Part shown: piece after piece, positions 8,673 to 16,049 of the stretch
Position numbering within the stretch: position 1 is the first letter of the stretch
Layout of the letters: every line of letters begins with the position of its first letter
DNA from: Sandaracinaceae bacterium
GTDB lineage: Bacteria; Myxococcota_A; Polyangia; Polyangiales; Houyiibacteriaceae
DNA: 64,000 nucleotides
Reading direction: 5' to 3'
Assembly (NCBI GenBank): GCA_020633055.1
Contig: JACKEJ010000009.1
Span: 1-64,000 of the forward strand
Position numbers and translations under genes: made by a program
The notes under the pieces: model-generated
Told to the model about the DNA's origin: nothing
Seen by the model: only the letters and a program-made list of their open reading frames with translations
Databases searched by the model: none

Positions 8673-9131
8673 CTAGGGCTCGCCGCGCTTCGCGCCCTCT
8701 TCGAACAGCCCCTTCCCGGGGACGTGATTCACCTCGAGGCGGATGCCGTCAGGGTCCTCGAACAGCACGGAGTAGTACCCAGGAGCCCAAGGCTCCTCGC
8801 GCGGTGGATGCACGATCGTCGCGCCGAGCGCGATCAACACGTCGTGTACCGAGTCCACGTCTTCGCGCGAGCGGGCCCGGAGGCACACGTGGTGCAACCC
8901 CACGCGCCCTTGGTCGAAGCGCGCGCCCGGAGCGTCGTCCTCGAGGGCCAACACGGCGGCGGACGCGGGCCGGAGCCCGACCGCGGTGCGCCCGCCGACG
9001 TAGTAGAGGTACTCGCTCGAGTCCACCATGCGTCGCAGGCCCATGTGGTCCAGCAACGCCACGTAGAAGGGGCGTGAGTGTGGGATGCTGCGCACGGTGA
9101 GCATGATGTGGGCGACGCCGTTGATTTCCAT
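8673..9131 (-). CDS. VOC (glyoxalase/dioxygenase fold) family protein
   Basis: A 152-residue protein with the paired beta-alpha-beta-beta-beta modules of the vicinal oxygen chelate superfamily. It opens with INGVAHIMLTVRS and ends with GYYSVLFEDPDGIRLEVNH, placing metal-ligand candidates at the first His, at the His in GLHHVCL and at the final Glu. Members include glyoxalases, extradiol dioxygenases and resistance proteins, so the reaction is not assigned. The ATG at 9131 fits the domain start; an upstream start would add 25 unrelated residues. It is convergent with the desaturase gene. Confidence 0.8.
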   Translation of the reverse strand: MEINGVAHIMLTVRSIPHSRPFYVALLDHMGLRRMVDSSEYLYYVGGRTAVGLRPASAAVLALEDDAPGARFDQGRVGLHHVCLRARSREDVDSVHDVLIALGATIVHPPREEPWAPGYYSVLFEDPDGIRLEVNHVPGKGLFEEGAKRGEP

Positions 9132-9279
9132 GGTCGACGTGAGCCTACCGCACACTGCTTGATATGAGGTGGTGGGTATGGTCGGGTTGGAGGCCTTCTG
9201 ACCCAAGACGTCCCGGCGACCGTCGCGACCGACCTGGTCAGTGTCTCCGAGTGACGGGGCTCCGCGTCTAAGTGAGCGG

Positions 9280-10143
9280 CTAGCTCAGGATGTCGGCGCA
9301 CACGTAGGTCGGGACGATGCCGGTCGACTGGATCTGGATCTCCGCCTGGTGCGCCATCGTGTTGCCGCTGAGGACCAGGACGGTGTCCAGCCCGGCCATC
9401 CGCGCGCCGAGGATGTCCGTGTGCAGCGTGTCTCCCACCATGAGCACCTTGTGGTTCTTGGTGCCGGGGCGCGCGCTACGCACCGCCTGAAGCGCATACA
9501 CGAACATCATCGCGTCGGGCTTGCCGAAGCGATAGAAGGTCTTCTGCGCGATGGGCTGCAGCATGTTCGCGAGGCTGCCCACCGCGAGCGCGACCCCGCC
9601 GTCTTTGGTGGGGTAGAGCAGGTCCGCGTTGCCGATGACCACGGGGGCCAGGCTGCGGCGGATCAGGTTGAGGACGTGGTTGATGTCGCGGAACCAGTCG
9701 AAGCCCTCGTCGTCGAGCAGCACGATGGCGTCGGGGTCCTCGTCGTCGCGCCACTCCACCAGGGGTACTGCGGTGAGTCCGGCGCTCTCGACGTAGTACG
9801 CCGAGCCCGGCTTGCCGAGGTACACGGCGCGCCCGCTGGGCTTCTTGGACGCGACCTGCGCGGCGAGGAAGTCCGTCGCCAGCAGCCCGGAGCTGATGAT
9901 CTGGCTCGGCGGGATCAGCTCGCCCTCGATGGGGTGCGAGAAGGACTGCGCCATGCGCTCGGGCGACTTGCTGGCGTCGTTGGTGATGACGTAGAGGTCC
10001 TTCTTGGCTTGTACCAAGCGCCAGAGGAGGTCGGGCACGCCCTTGAGCACGCCACCGGAGTTCTTCAGCACCCCGTAGGAGTCGAAGAAGATGACGTCGT
10101 AGTTGGCGGTGACTTCGGCGAATGAGCGGATCTCGAGGGTCAC
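9280..10143 (-). CDS. HAD superfamily class IIA phosphatase-like hydrolase
   Basis: A 287-residue HAD hydrolase with all four motifs: nucleophile D21 in FFDSYGVL, ITNDAS (motif II), the lysine in RFGKPDAMMF (motif III) and MVGDTLHTDILGA (motif IV). The large cap between motifs II and III marks subclass IIA, the NagD/phosphoglycolate phosphatase-like group. The substrate is probably a small phosphorylated metabolite but cannot be named. The GTG start overlaps the stop of the upstream TetR gene (GTGA), so this is the last gene of a three-gene operon with a kinase-like protein and a regulator. Confidence 0.88.
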   Translation of the reverse strand: MTLEIRSFAEVTANYDVIFFDSYGVLKNSGGVLKGVPDLLWRLVQAKKDLYVITNDASKSPERMAQSFSHPIEGELIPPSQIISSGLLATDFLAAQVASKKPSGRAVYLGKPGSAYYVESAGLTAVPLVEWRDDEDPDAIVLLDDEGFDWFRDINHVLNLIRRSLAPVVIGNADLLYPTKDGGVALAVGSLANMLQPIAQKTFYRFGKPDAMMFVYALQAVRSARPGTKNHKVLMVGDTLHTDILGARMAGLDTVLVLSGNTMAHQAEIQIQSTGIVPTYVCADILS

Positions 10144-10793
10144 GCGTTTCCTTCCAGGTACAGCAGCGCCATGCGTTCGAGGGCGCTCAAGAACGCCGCG
10201 TCGGCCAGGCGTTCGGGTTGGTCTCGGGCCGCGCTGCGCAAGGCGCCCGCCACCGAGCGGGCCACCAGGAAGGCGGCCATGTCGAGGTCGGTCACGACGA
10301 GGGAGGCGCGGTGGACGGCGAGCTGGTCGCGCAGCCAGTGTTCGGCTTGTTCGAGGAACGTGCGGTCGAAGCGCTCGCTGCGGCGCTCGCCCAGGTCCAG
10401 CTCACGCTGGTAGGCGCGATAGAACGCGTCGTCGATGCGCAGCAGGCGCCGGTGCATCGCGGCGTTTCCGGCGATGTGGGCGCGCACGGCGTCCGTCAGC
10501 GTGCGCGGGCCCGGCCCCGCCTGCGCGGCTTCCCAACCGTCTTCGTACTCGGCGGCAAGGTCTTGCAGCTGCAGCTCGTAGACCTCGGCGATGATGGCTT
10601 CCTTGTTGGGGAAGTAGCGGTAGACGGATCCGATGTTCACGCCCGCCACCTCGGCGATGCGATTGGTGTTCAGTGCCGCGGCTCCCTCGTCCACGAGGAT
10701 ACGCTCACACGCCATCGCGATGGCGCGCACCAGCTCTCGTGAGCGCGCCTGCTGCGGCCGGCGCCGGGGTGACAGGGGCTCCCGCTGGGCCAT
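10140..10793 (-). CDS. TetR family transcriptional regulator
   Basis: A 217-residue TetR regulator with the helix-turn-helix at about residues 20-65 (RIAEVAGVNIGSVYRYFPNKEAIIAE). The ATG at 10793 touches the stop codon of the upstream gene (TGATG), and its own stop overlaps the start of the HAD gene, so it is embedded in an operon rather than divergent from a target. It may autoregulate the kinase-like/HAD operon. A GTG one codon earlier is an alternative start. Confidence 0.88.
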   Translation of the reverse strand: MAQREPLSPRRRPQQARSRELVRAIAMACERILVDEGAAALNTNRIAEVAGVNIGSVYRYFPNKEAIIAEVYELQLQDLAAEYEDGWEAAQAGPGPRTLTDAVRAHIAGNAAMHRRLLRIDDAFYRAYQRELDLGERRSERFDRTFLEQAEHWLRDQLAVHRASLVVTDLDMAAFLVARSVAGALRSAARDQPERLADAAFLSALERMALLYLEGNA

Positions 10794-11866
10794 CACGCGC
10801 CGCCGTGTCCGAGCGCCTCGACGACCTTCTCGAAGCGCACGGCGTCGAGCGTCGGCAGATAGATGTCCACCGCTTCACGCTGCAGCCGCTGGCAGATGGG
10901 GCCCTGAAAGAAGTGCTCTCCTTCGCGGATGACGTAGTTCAGGATGAAGAAGCGGTAGACCTCTTTGAGAAAGAGGATCTCTTCGTCCGCGAGCGGGTTG
11001 ATGGCGTCGTAGGCGCGCATGAAGCGGATGAAGCGCGGCTCGAGCAGCGGGTCCACCAGGTAGCTGAAGATGGTCTGGTCGCCCTCGGAGCGGACGACGC
11101 GGCTGGCGAAGTAGAAGTCCAGCGTGCGCGGCTCGATGCGGAACCAGTCGTAGTCCCAGCGCGTGAAGAGCTTGAAGCCGTCACCGTCGAGGCCGACGCT
11201 GAAGTTGCCCGTGTTCCAGTCCACGAGGACTGGCAGCTTCGCGAAGCCGTGATAGCCGAGGTCCTCGGCGTTGTGGAGGAAGCGGTCGCAGTGCGTCTTG
11301 AGCATGGACGCGTCCTCGTTGCTGAGGTTGCGCTCGGCCCGGTACCGGGGGTTGCTCAAGCTGTCGAAGAGCTGCGCGATGTCCGAGCCCATGCTCTTCC
11401 ACGTGGGCGGGATGCGGTGGCAGATCTTCTGGCACTGCAGGTGGAAGCTCGCGAGCTCGGCGCCGAAGGACTCGATCTGCCCTTCGGTCAGCACCTTGGG
11501 GAGGAAGTCGTAGATGTCGGTCTTGCCGTAGAAGACTGCCCAGCCGGTGTCGTCACGGTAGGTGAAGGCCTTGCCGTCCAAGGTGAGTACGGGCGCCAGG
11601 AAGTTGCCGAAGCGCGAGCCGGAGAGCAGCCGCGTCCACTCGAGGATGCGGTCGTGGTCCTGCCGGAAGTGGACGTAGGACCCGTAGCTGGAGGTCTTGG
11701 CGATGAGCTGCTTCTTGTCCGAGAGGGTCACGCGGTAGACCGTGTTGGTGGACACGGTGGCGCTGATGTTCTCGGCCAGGACGATGGGGCGCTCGTCGCC
11801 ATAGGCTTCCCACGCGGCGGCGAGCAGGGGGGGGATCGACTGGGGGGGCGCGTCGGTGTCCGTCAC
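10793..11866 (-). CDS. Aminoglycoside/choline-phosphotransferase-like (APH fold) protein
   Basis: A 357-residue protein of about the size of APH/choline-kinase-like enzymes. Resemblance is seen in the ATP-lysine region (YRVTLSDKKQLIAKTSS) and a degenerate catalytic/metal-loop region: VLVDWNTGNFSV in place of HGDLHxGN, then RWDYDWFRIEPRTLDFYF in place of the IDWE/D metal motif. The catalytic Asp normally followed by His appears altered, so activity is uncertain. It may phosphorylate a small alcohol or aminosugar, or be a pseudokinase. It is the first gene of the operon with the TetR and HAD genes, which makes a kinase/phosphatase pair plausible. Confidence 0.6.
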   Translation of the reverse strand: MTDTDAPPQSIPPLLAAAWEAYGDERPIVLAENISATVSTNTVYRVTLSDKKQLIAKTSSYGSYVHFRQDHDRILEWTRLLSGSRFGNFLAPVLTLDGKAFTYRDDTGWAVFYGKTDIYDFLPKVLTEGQIESFGAELASFHLQCQKICHRIPPTWKSMGSDIAQLFDSLSNPRYRAERNLSNEDASMLKTHCDRFLHNAEDLGYHGFAKLPVLVDWNTGNFSVGLDGDGFKLFTRWDYDWFRIEPRTLDFYFASRVVRSEGDQTIFSYLVDPLLEPRFIRFMRAYDAINPLADEEILFLKEVYRFFILNYVIREGEHFFQGPICQRLQREAVDIYLPTLDAVRFEKVVEALGHGGA

Positions 11867-12009
11867 GGGGGTACCTTACCATCGGTCGCGGCCTCTGTAG
11901 CGAGAGCGGGAGCGGGGCCCGCCGCCCGGGCTCGGGTCAGTCCGATTGGTTCGGGTGGGGTTGGTTTGGGCGGGTGTGTTCGGGGTTCGGACGGGACGGT
12001 CGGTGGGGC

Positions 12010-12225
12010 TCAGAAGGTCGCGGGTGGGGCGCCGGGAGGTGGCGCGAGGAGCAAGTCTGTGTGCACGCCGGGGGCGGCGGGGGTGGCCTCGAGGCCTGCG
12101 CGCTCGAGTGCCTCGAGCAGGAGCGCGAACGCCTCCTCGACGATGCCACCGGTGACCTCGGCCATCTCGAATGAGCGGGCTCTGGTGACGACCTCGATGG
12201 CATATCCTGAGCGCACACTGGTCAT
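12010..12225 (-). CDS. Small hypothetical protein
   Basis: A 71-residue open frame with an acidic, leucine-rich amphipathic helix in the middle (GGIVEEAFALLLEALERAG) and a proline-rich tail. I do not recognise it. There is no good ribosome-binding site, but a palindrome overlaps its start codon. It may be a real small gene or a spurious frame. Confidence 0.35.
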   Translation of the reverse strand: MTSVRSGYAIEVVTRARSFEMAEVTGGIVEEAFALLLEALERAGLEATPAAPGVHTDLLLAPPPGAPPATF

Positions 12226-12240
12226 TGGTTGTTCGACCAA
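12225..12240. promoter_or_regulatory. Palindrome, possible operator
   Basis: Near-perfect inverted repeat TTGGTTG-TT-CGACCAA (six of seven pairs, the seventh a G-T wobble) at the start of the small 71-residue frame. Size and symmetry suit a repressor site; the cognate regulator is unknown. Confidence 0.35.
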
Positions 12241-12326
12241 CTTACATGAAGGACTCGGCGAACGCAACCCCTGCCTCGACCGCGTTGCCGACGGGTGATC
12301 TGTTCGCTTGTCGAGGGACTGTCCCG

Positions 12327-13271
12327 TCAGTCGGTGCAGGCGGCGTTCGCGGGGGCGTCGACGTAGGCCTCGCCCAGGGGCGTGAGCTGCCCGTCGGCGC
12401 CGAGCAGGTCCACATAAGGGATGCCGGCGAAGCGGCCGGAGAACCAGGCGTAGCGGTGGATTCGGGGCTCGCTCTCGAGGTAGGCCACGGCGTCTTCGAG
12501 GAAGGCCACCTGGTCGGCGAAGCTGGTGGCGTCGGTGCAGGCGAACTCGGTGAGCCAGAGGGGCTGGCCGAAGCGCGCCTTGTACGTCTCCACGTGGTCG
12601 ATGAGCCACTGGGCCTTGTTGTCGCCCGGGGGGTGGCAGCCGACGTAGATGTGGAACGCCACGTGGTCGACGCGGCAGTCGTCGCAGGCGGCGAAGAAGT
12701 CGTCGAGGTAGTCGAACGGGTTGGTGTCCTGGCAGTCGCCTCCGCAGAAGTTCACCGCGGGGGAGACCAGGGTCAGGCCGCGGGCGTCGGCGATGGCCTC
12801 GACGTCGGGCCACAGGGCCGCGGCAGCCGTCGCGCTCAGGTTCGATTGCTCGCCGAAGTTGGGCTCGTTGAAGCCCAGCAGCGTGGTCGCGCCGGCGGGG
12901 ATGTTCGCGACCATGGCTTCGGCGTCGAAGGTGCCGCCCCAGACCATGGGGACGTACTCGACGCCGAGGCTCCCGGGTGTGCCGCTGCCCAGCTCGGCGT
13001 CCGGCTGGTAGGCCCAGTTGTACCACCAGCGCACCGCGGGCTGGAGGGCGCTCATGTCCGCGTCGGTGTGGTGGCCGTAGGCGATGCCGCGCTTGCACGA
13101 AGAGGGAGCGCTGATGGCGCCGTCCGTCCCGCCGTCGCGCGCGTCCTGCGCGTCGGCCGCTCCAGCGTCACTGGGTGACACCCCACCGTCCGAGCATGCG
13201 ACGGCGAGCAGCGCGGGGAGGATCAGGGCGCAAGGCGCAGTCTTCACACGGGTGTACGTGAACGGTGGCAT
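12327..13271 (-). CDS. Secreted GH128-like glycoside hydrolase lipoprotein
   Basis: A 314-residue lipoprotein with lipobox LLAVAC, a short Asp/Ala/Gly-rich linker and a catalytic domain of the Asl1/GH128 glycosyl-hydrolase type. Acid/base and nucleophile candidates are the glutamates in LLGFNEPN and PLWLTEFAC. Other family-like stretches are YNWAYQPDA, MVWGG and DHVAFHIYVGC. GH128 enzymes cut beta-1,3-glucans, so a role in digesting fungal or algal walls would suit a predatory or saprophytic bacterium. The ATG at 13271 is used; a GTG at 13247 would begin directly at the signal peptide and is equally plausible. Confidence 0.8.
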   Translation of the reverse strand: MPPFTYTRVKTAPCALILPALLAVACSDGGVSPSDAGAADAQDARDGGTDGAISAPSSCKRGIAYGHHTDADMSALQPAVRWWYNWAYQPDAELGSGTPGSLGVEYVPMVWGGTFDAEAMVANIPAGATTLLGFNEPNFGEQSNLSATAAAALWPDVEAIADARGLTLVSPAVNFCGGDCQDTNPFDYLDDFFAACDDCRVDHVAFHIYVGCHPPGDNKAQWLIDHVETYKARFGQPLWLTEFACTDATSFADQVAFLEDAVAYLESEPRIHRYAWFSGRFAGIPYVDLLGADGQLTPLGEAYVDAPANAACTD

Positions 13272-13406
13272 GCGTTCAGCGTCGCCCGAGAGTGAGCGGT
13301 CGTCCATCGCCATTGGCCACCCTGGGGTCGCCAGCGACGAAGGCGCCGTCGCCGGGGCACTGCATTCTCGCCGTTCCATTCATCGCCGACTCTGCTACAA
13401 GGCCGC

Positions 13407-14078
13407 ATGCAAGCGCAGTACAGCAGCAAGTTCACCATCCTGATGACCCTCGGGATCGCGTGGGCGTCCTATCGCATCGTGACCGAGCCCCCCAGCTGGC
13501 GGGCCGTCCTCATCATGTTGGTGCTCTGCTACTTCGTGACCGACGTGGTCAGCGGGATGCTGCACATCATCCTCGACAACCCCCGTTCGTTGGACATCAA
13601 GTTCATCGCGCCGCTGGCTCAAGGGTTCCAGAACCACCACAACGACCCGGAGAAGATCTTTCGGGAGCTGTCGCTCTACCAGCACCTCTATGTGATGCAT
13701 CTCCCGCTGACGCTGTTCTTCTTCGCGGTGCTCCCGTTCAACAACCCGCTCGTCTTCGTGGGCTACCTCGGCATGGTGGCCATGCTGCACCTCATGCAGA
13801 TGAGTCACCGCTGGGCACACGTACCCGACGCGCAGCGAGGCACCTTCGTCACCATGATGCAGCGCGTGCGCTTCATCATCCCGTACGCGGCCCACGCGAA
13901 GCATCACGTCGACCCGTATGACCACGACTTCTGCATCATGAGCGGCCTCGGCAACAAGCCGCTGAACCTGGCCGCGCGAGCGCTGGGCGTCCGCACCCAC
14001 GGCTGGATCCCCATCTTCCTCCTGACCTGCACGGTGCCCATCGGCGTGGGCCTGGCCATGCACTATGCGGGCGTATAG
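13407..14078 (+). CDS. carF: CarF/TMEM189-type plasmanylethanolamine desaturase
   Basis: A 223-residue membrane protein carrying the lipid-desaturase (Kua/TMEM189, PF10520) domain throughout. The family's acidic and histidine motifs are present: DVVSGMLHIILDNP (D46, H53, D57), FQNHHNDP (H77, H78), SHRWAH (H134, H138) and HAKHHVDPYDHDFC (H163, H166, H167, D169). Three to four membrane helices separate them. In Myxococcus xanthus CarF makes the vinyl-ether bond of plasmalogens and is needed for the light response; the same chemistry is expected here. No carotenoid or light-response genes are in the window. It diverges from the GH128-like gene. Confidence 0.88.
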   Translation: MQAQYSSKFTILMTLGIAWASYRIVTEPPSWRAVLIMLVLCYFVTDVVSGMLHIILDNPRSLDIKFIAPLAQGFQNHHNDPEKIFRELSLYQHLYVMHLPLTLFFFAVLPFNNPLVFVGYLGMVAMLHLMQMSHRWAHVPDAQRGTFVTMMQRVRFIIPYAAHAKHHVDPYDHDFCIMSGLGNKPLNLAARALGVRTHGWIPIFLLTCTVPIGVGLAMHYAGV

Positions 14079-14347
14079 AGCACCGATCGGGATCGCTGGG
14101 AGGGCCTTCGAACGAGCCAGGGCTTCCACCGATCGCGGACCGTGCGCTAGCCCCTCCTCCTGACCTCGCCCAGGTCCTGTGGGCGTCCGAGATCGTCTAC
14201 TGCGGGCGGCACCGATGGGGACGAAACGTAAGTCGCCCGTTCTCCCGCGCTTGCGGAGGGGCTCCGAACGCGAGTGGTCGCGCGGAGGCGCAGCGTCCAC
14301 CCTGTCACGCGAACCCGTCCCGCGACCCGGTCGCCAAGGAGTCTCCC

Positions 14348-15226
14348 GTGAAGTTCAGCGTCTCCATCGCCATGAGCGAGCCCGAGCACTACATCCCCCT
14401 CGCCCAGGCCGCCGAGCGCATCGGCTACCACGCGATCGTGCTCCCGGACTCCATCTTCTTCTCCGAGGAGGTCTCGGCGCCTTACCCCTACACGACCGAC
14501 GGCAAGCGCATGTGGGGCGCCGAGACGCCCTGGATCGACCCGTTCGTCGGGGCCGCCGCGATGGCGGGCGCGACCAACAGCATCTTCTTCTACACCAGCG
14601 TCGTGAAGCTCGCGGTGCGCAACCCCGTGCTGGTCGCCAAGACGGTGGGCTCGCTGGCGGCCATCAGCAACAACCGCTTCGGCTTTGGCGCCGGGCTCGG
14701 GTGGCTCCCCGAGGAGTTCAAGTGGTGCGGCGAGGTGTTCGAGACGCGCGGCGCCCGCATGGACGAAGACATCCAGATCCTGCTCAAGATCCTGGGCGGC
14801 GGCATGGTGGAGTTCCACGGCGAGCACTACGACTTCGGCAAGATCCAGATGAGCCCCGCGCCCACCAAGCCGGTGCCGCTGTACCTGGGCGGGCACACGC
14901 TCCCCGGCCTGCGCCGCGCGGCCAAGTACGGAGACGGTTGGTCGTCGGCCATGCTCCCCAGCAAGAAGATCATCGAGATGGTCAACAAGCTGAACGAGCT
15001 CCGCAAGGAGTACGGCACGGACCACAAGCCCTTCGAGATCCAGGCGGTGGTCACCGACGCCTTCACCCCGGACGCCTACAAGCGCCTCGAGGACGCGGGG
15101 GTGACCGACATCATCGGCGTCCCTTGGCTGTTCTACGGGGTCCCCATGGCCGGTGGCGACCTGCAGAAGAAGATCGACGGGCTCGAGAAGTACTACGAGA
15201 AGGTGGTCCTCCCGACCAACGCCTGA
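14348..15226 (+). CDS. LLM-class flavin-dependent oxidoreductase (F420/FMN, TIGR03619-like)
   Basis: A 292-residue luciferase-like TIM-barrel protein. Family features are the opening KFSVSIAMSEPEHYIPLAQ, the GFGAGLGWLPEEF stretch, the GGHTLPGLRRAAKYGDGW nucleotide/flavin region and a C-terminal GVTDIIGVPW. Such enzymes are often F420-dependent, sometimes FMN-dependent; no F420 gene is in the window to decide. The GTG start is set by AAGGAG six bases upstream. A terminator with a T-run follows the stop, so the gene looks monocistronic. The substrate is unknown. Confidence 0.85.
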   Translation: MKFSVSIAMSEPEHYIPLAQAAERIGYHAIVLPDSIFFSEEVSAPYPYTTDGKRMWGAETPWIDPFVGAAAMAGATNSIFFYTSVVKLAVRNPVLVAKTVGSLAAISNNRFGFGAGLGWLPEEFKWCGEVFETRGARMDEDIQILLKILGGGMVEFHGEHYDFGKIQMSPAPTKPVPLYLGGHTLPGLRRAAKYGDGWSSAMLPSKKIIEMVNKLNELRKEYGTDHKPFEIQAVVTDAFTPDAYKRLEDAGVTDIIGVPWLFYGVPMAGGDLQKKIDGLEKYYEKVVLPTNA

Positions 15227-15234
15227 CTTCGGCC

Positions 15235-15286
15235 GTGCGTGGTCGCCGCCACGCACAGCGGGGGCGCGAGGGCGCTGTCTCTTTTT
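15235..15286 (+). terminator. Rho-independent terminator after the LLM oxidoreductase
   Basis: Two adjacent stems begin eight bases after the stop: GTGCGTGG/CCACGCAC with a six-base loop (15235-15256), then ACAGCG/CGCTGT (15255-15278) followed by CTCTTTTT. The second stem plus T-run is the likely terminator. It makes a start codon before 15287 unlikely for the next gene. Confidence 0.6.
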
Positions 15287-15346
15287 GTGACGGATGCGCC
15301 GCCCGCGCGCCGAGTGGACGGTGGATTCCATCCGGGAGGCCTCTCC

Positions 15347-15931
15347 GTGTGCTCTGACCCGTCCATCCAGAACGACCGCCGTGCTCTGGCCGCCGAGGTT
15401 GCCGACCGCGTGCCGTCGGGTGGTGCCCATGGTGTCCGTCGCGCGGTCGCCGACGTTCCCCGCCGGTCTACCGACCGTGGCTCCCGTTCGGGGCACAGGA
15501 ACCGTGAGCCAAGCCATCGTGTCCGCCGCGCCGCCGATCCTCGCGCCCCGTGGTGCGCGGGGCTGACCCTGCGCGTCCTGGCGCTGGTGGGCGTGGTGGT
15601 GGCGTTCAGCGCCTGGGAGGGCTCGCCTCGCGCACAGCACGAACCGCGCAGTGCGCGGCGTGGGACGAACCGCGCGCCGCGTGACATCGACGAGGCGGTG
15701 CGTCGCTTCCACGATCCCCGCGGCAGCGTAGACCACTGCGCTCCGCAACCCCCCGTGGACGGCGAGTCACGCTGGCGCTGCCACGCCACCGAGTGCCCGG
15801 GTGCCTGCCGGGTCGTGGAGCGGGTCACGGTGATCGGAGAACGGAACGGGCGCTATCGGCGCGTCTCGCAGGAGCGCATTCCGCGAGGGGACACAGGCGC
15901 GTGTGGATGCTGCATCAGCAGCCCATTTTGA
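15347..15931 (+). CDS. Hypothetical membrane-anchored Cys-containing protein
   Basis: A 194-residue frame with an arginine-rich N-terminal third, one hydrophobic segment (about residues 72-90, LRVLALVGVVVAFSAW) and a C-terminal half with seven or eight cysteines ending in TGACGCCISSPF. I do not recognise the family. I chose GTG 15347 because GGGAGG lies eight bases upstream and because earlier starts fall in the terminator. The real start may be later, making the hydrophobic segment a signal anchor. It lies upstream of and on the same strand as the FG-GAP protein. Confidence 0.45.
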   Translation: MCSDPSIQNDRRALAAEVADRVPSGGAHGVRRAVADVPRRSTDRGSRSGHRNREPSHRVRRAADPRAPWCAGLTLRVLALVGVVVAFSAWEGSPRAQHEPRSARRGTNRAPRDIDEAVRRFHDPRGSVDHCAPQPPVDGESRWRCHATECPGACRVVERVTVIGERNGRYRRVSQERIPRGDTGACGCCISSPF

Positions 15932-16049
15932 GCGCCGGGCTGGGGTCGGCGCAGGCGGTAGCCGTCGAGCCCAAACTTCTCGTGACGGATCGTCGTGCCT
16001 CGCTCCGAGCCCATCGTGTCGCCCCCCGACGGGGTGCACGGAGGCTCTC

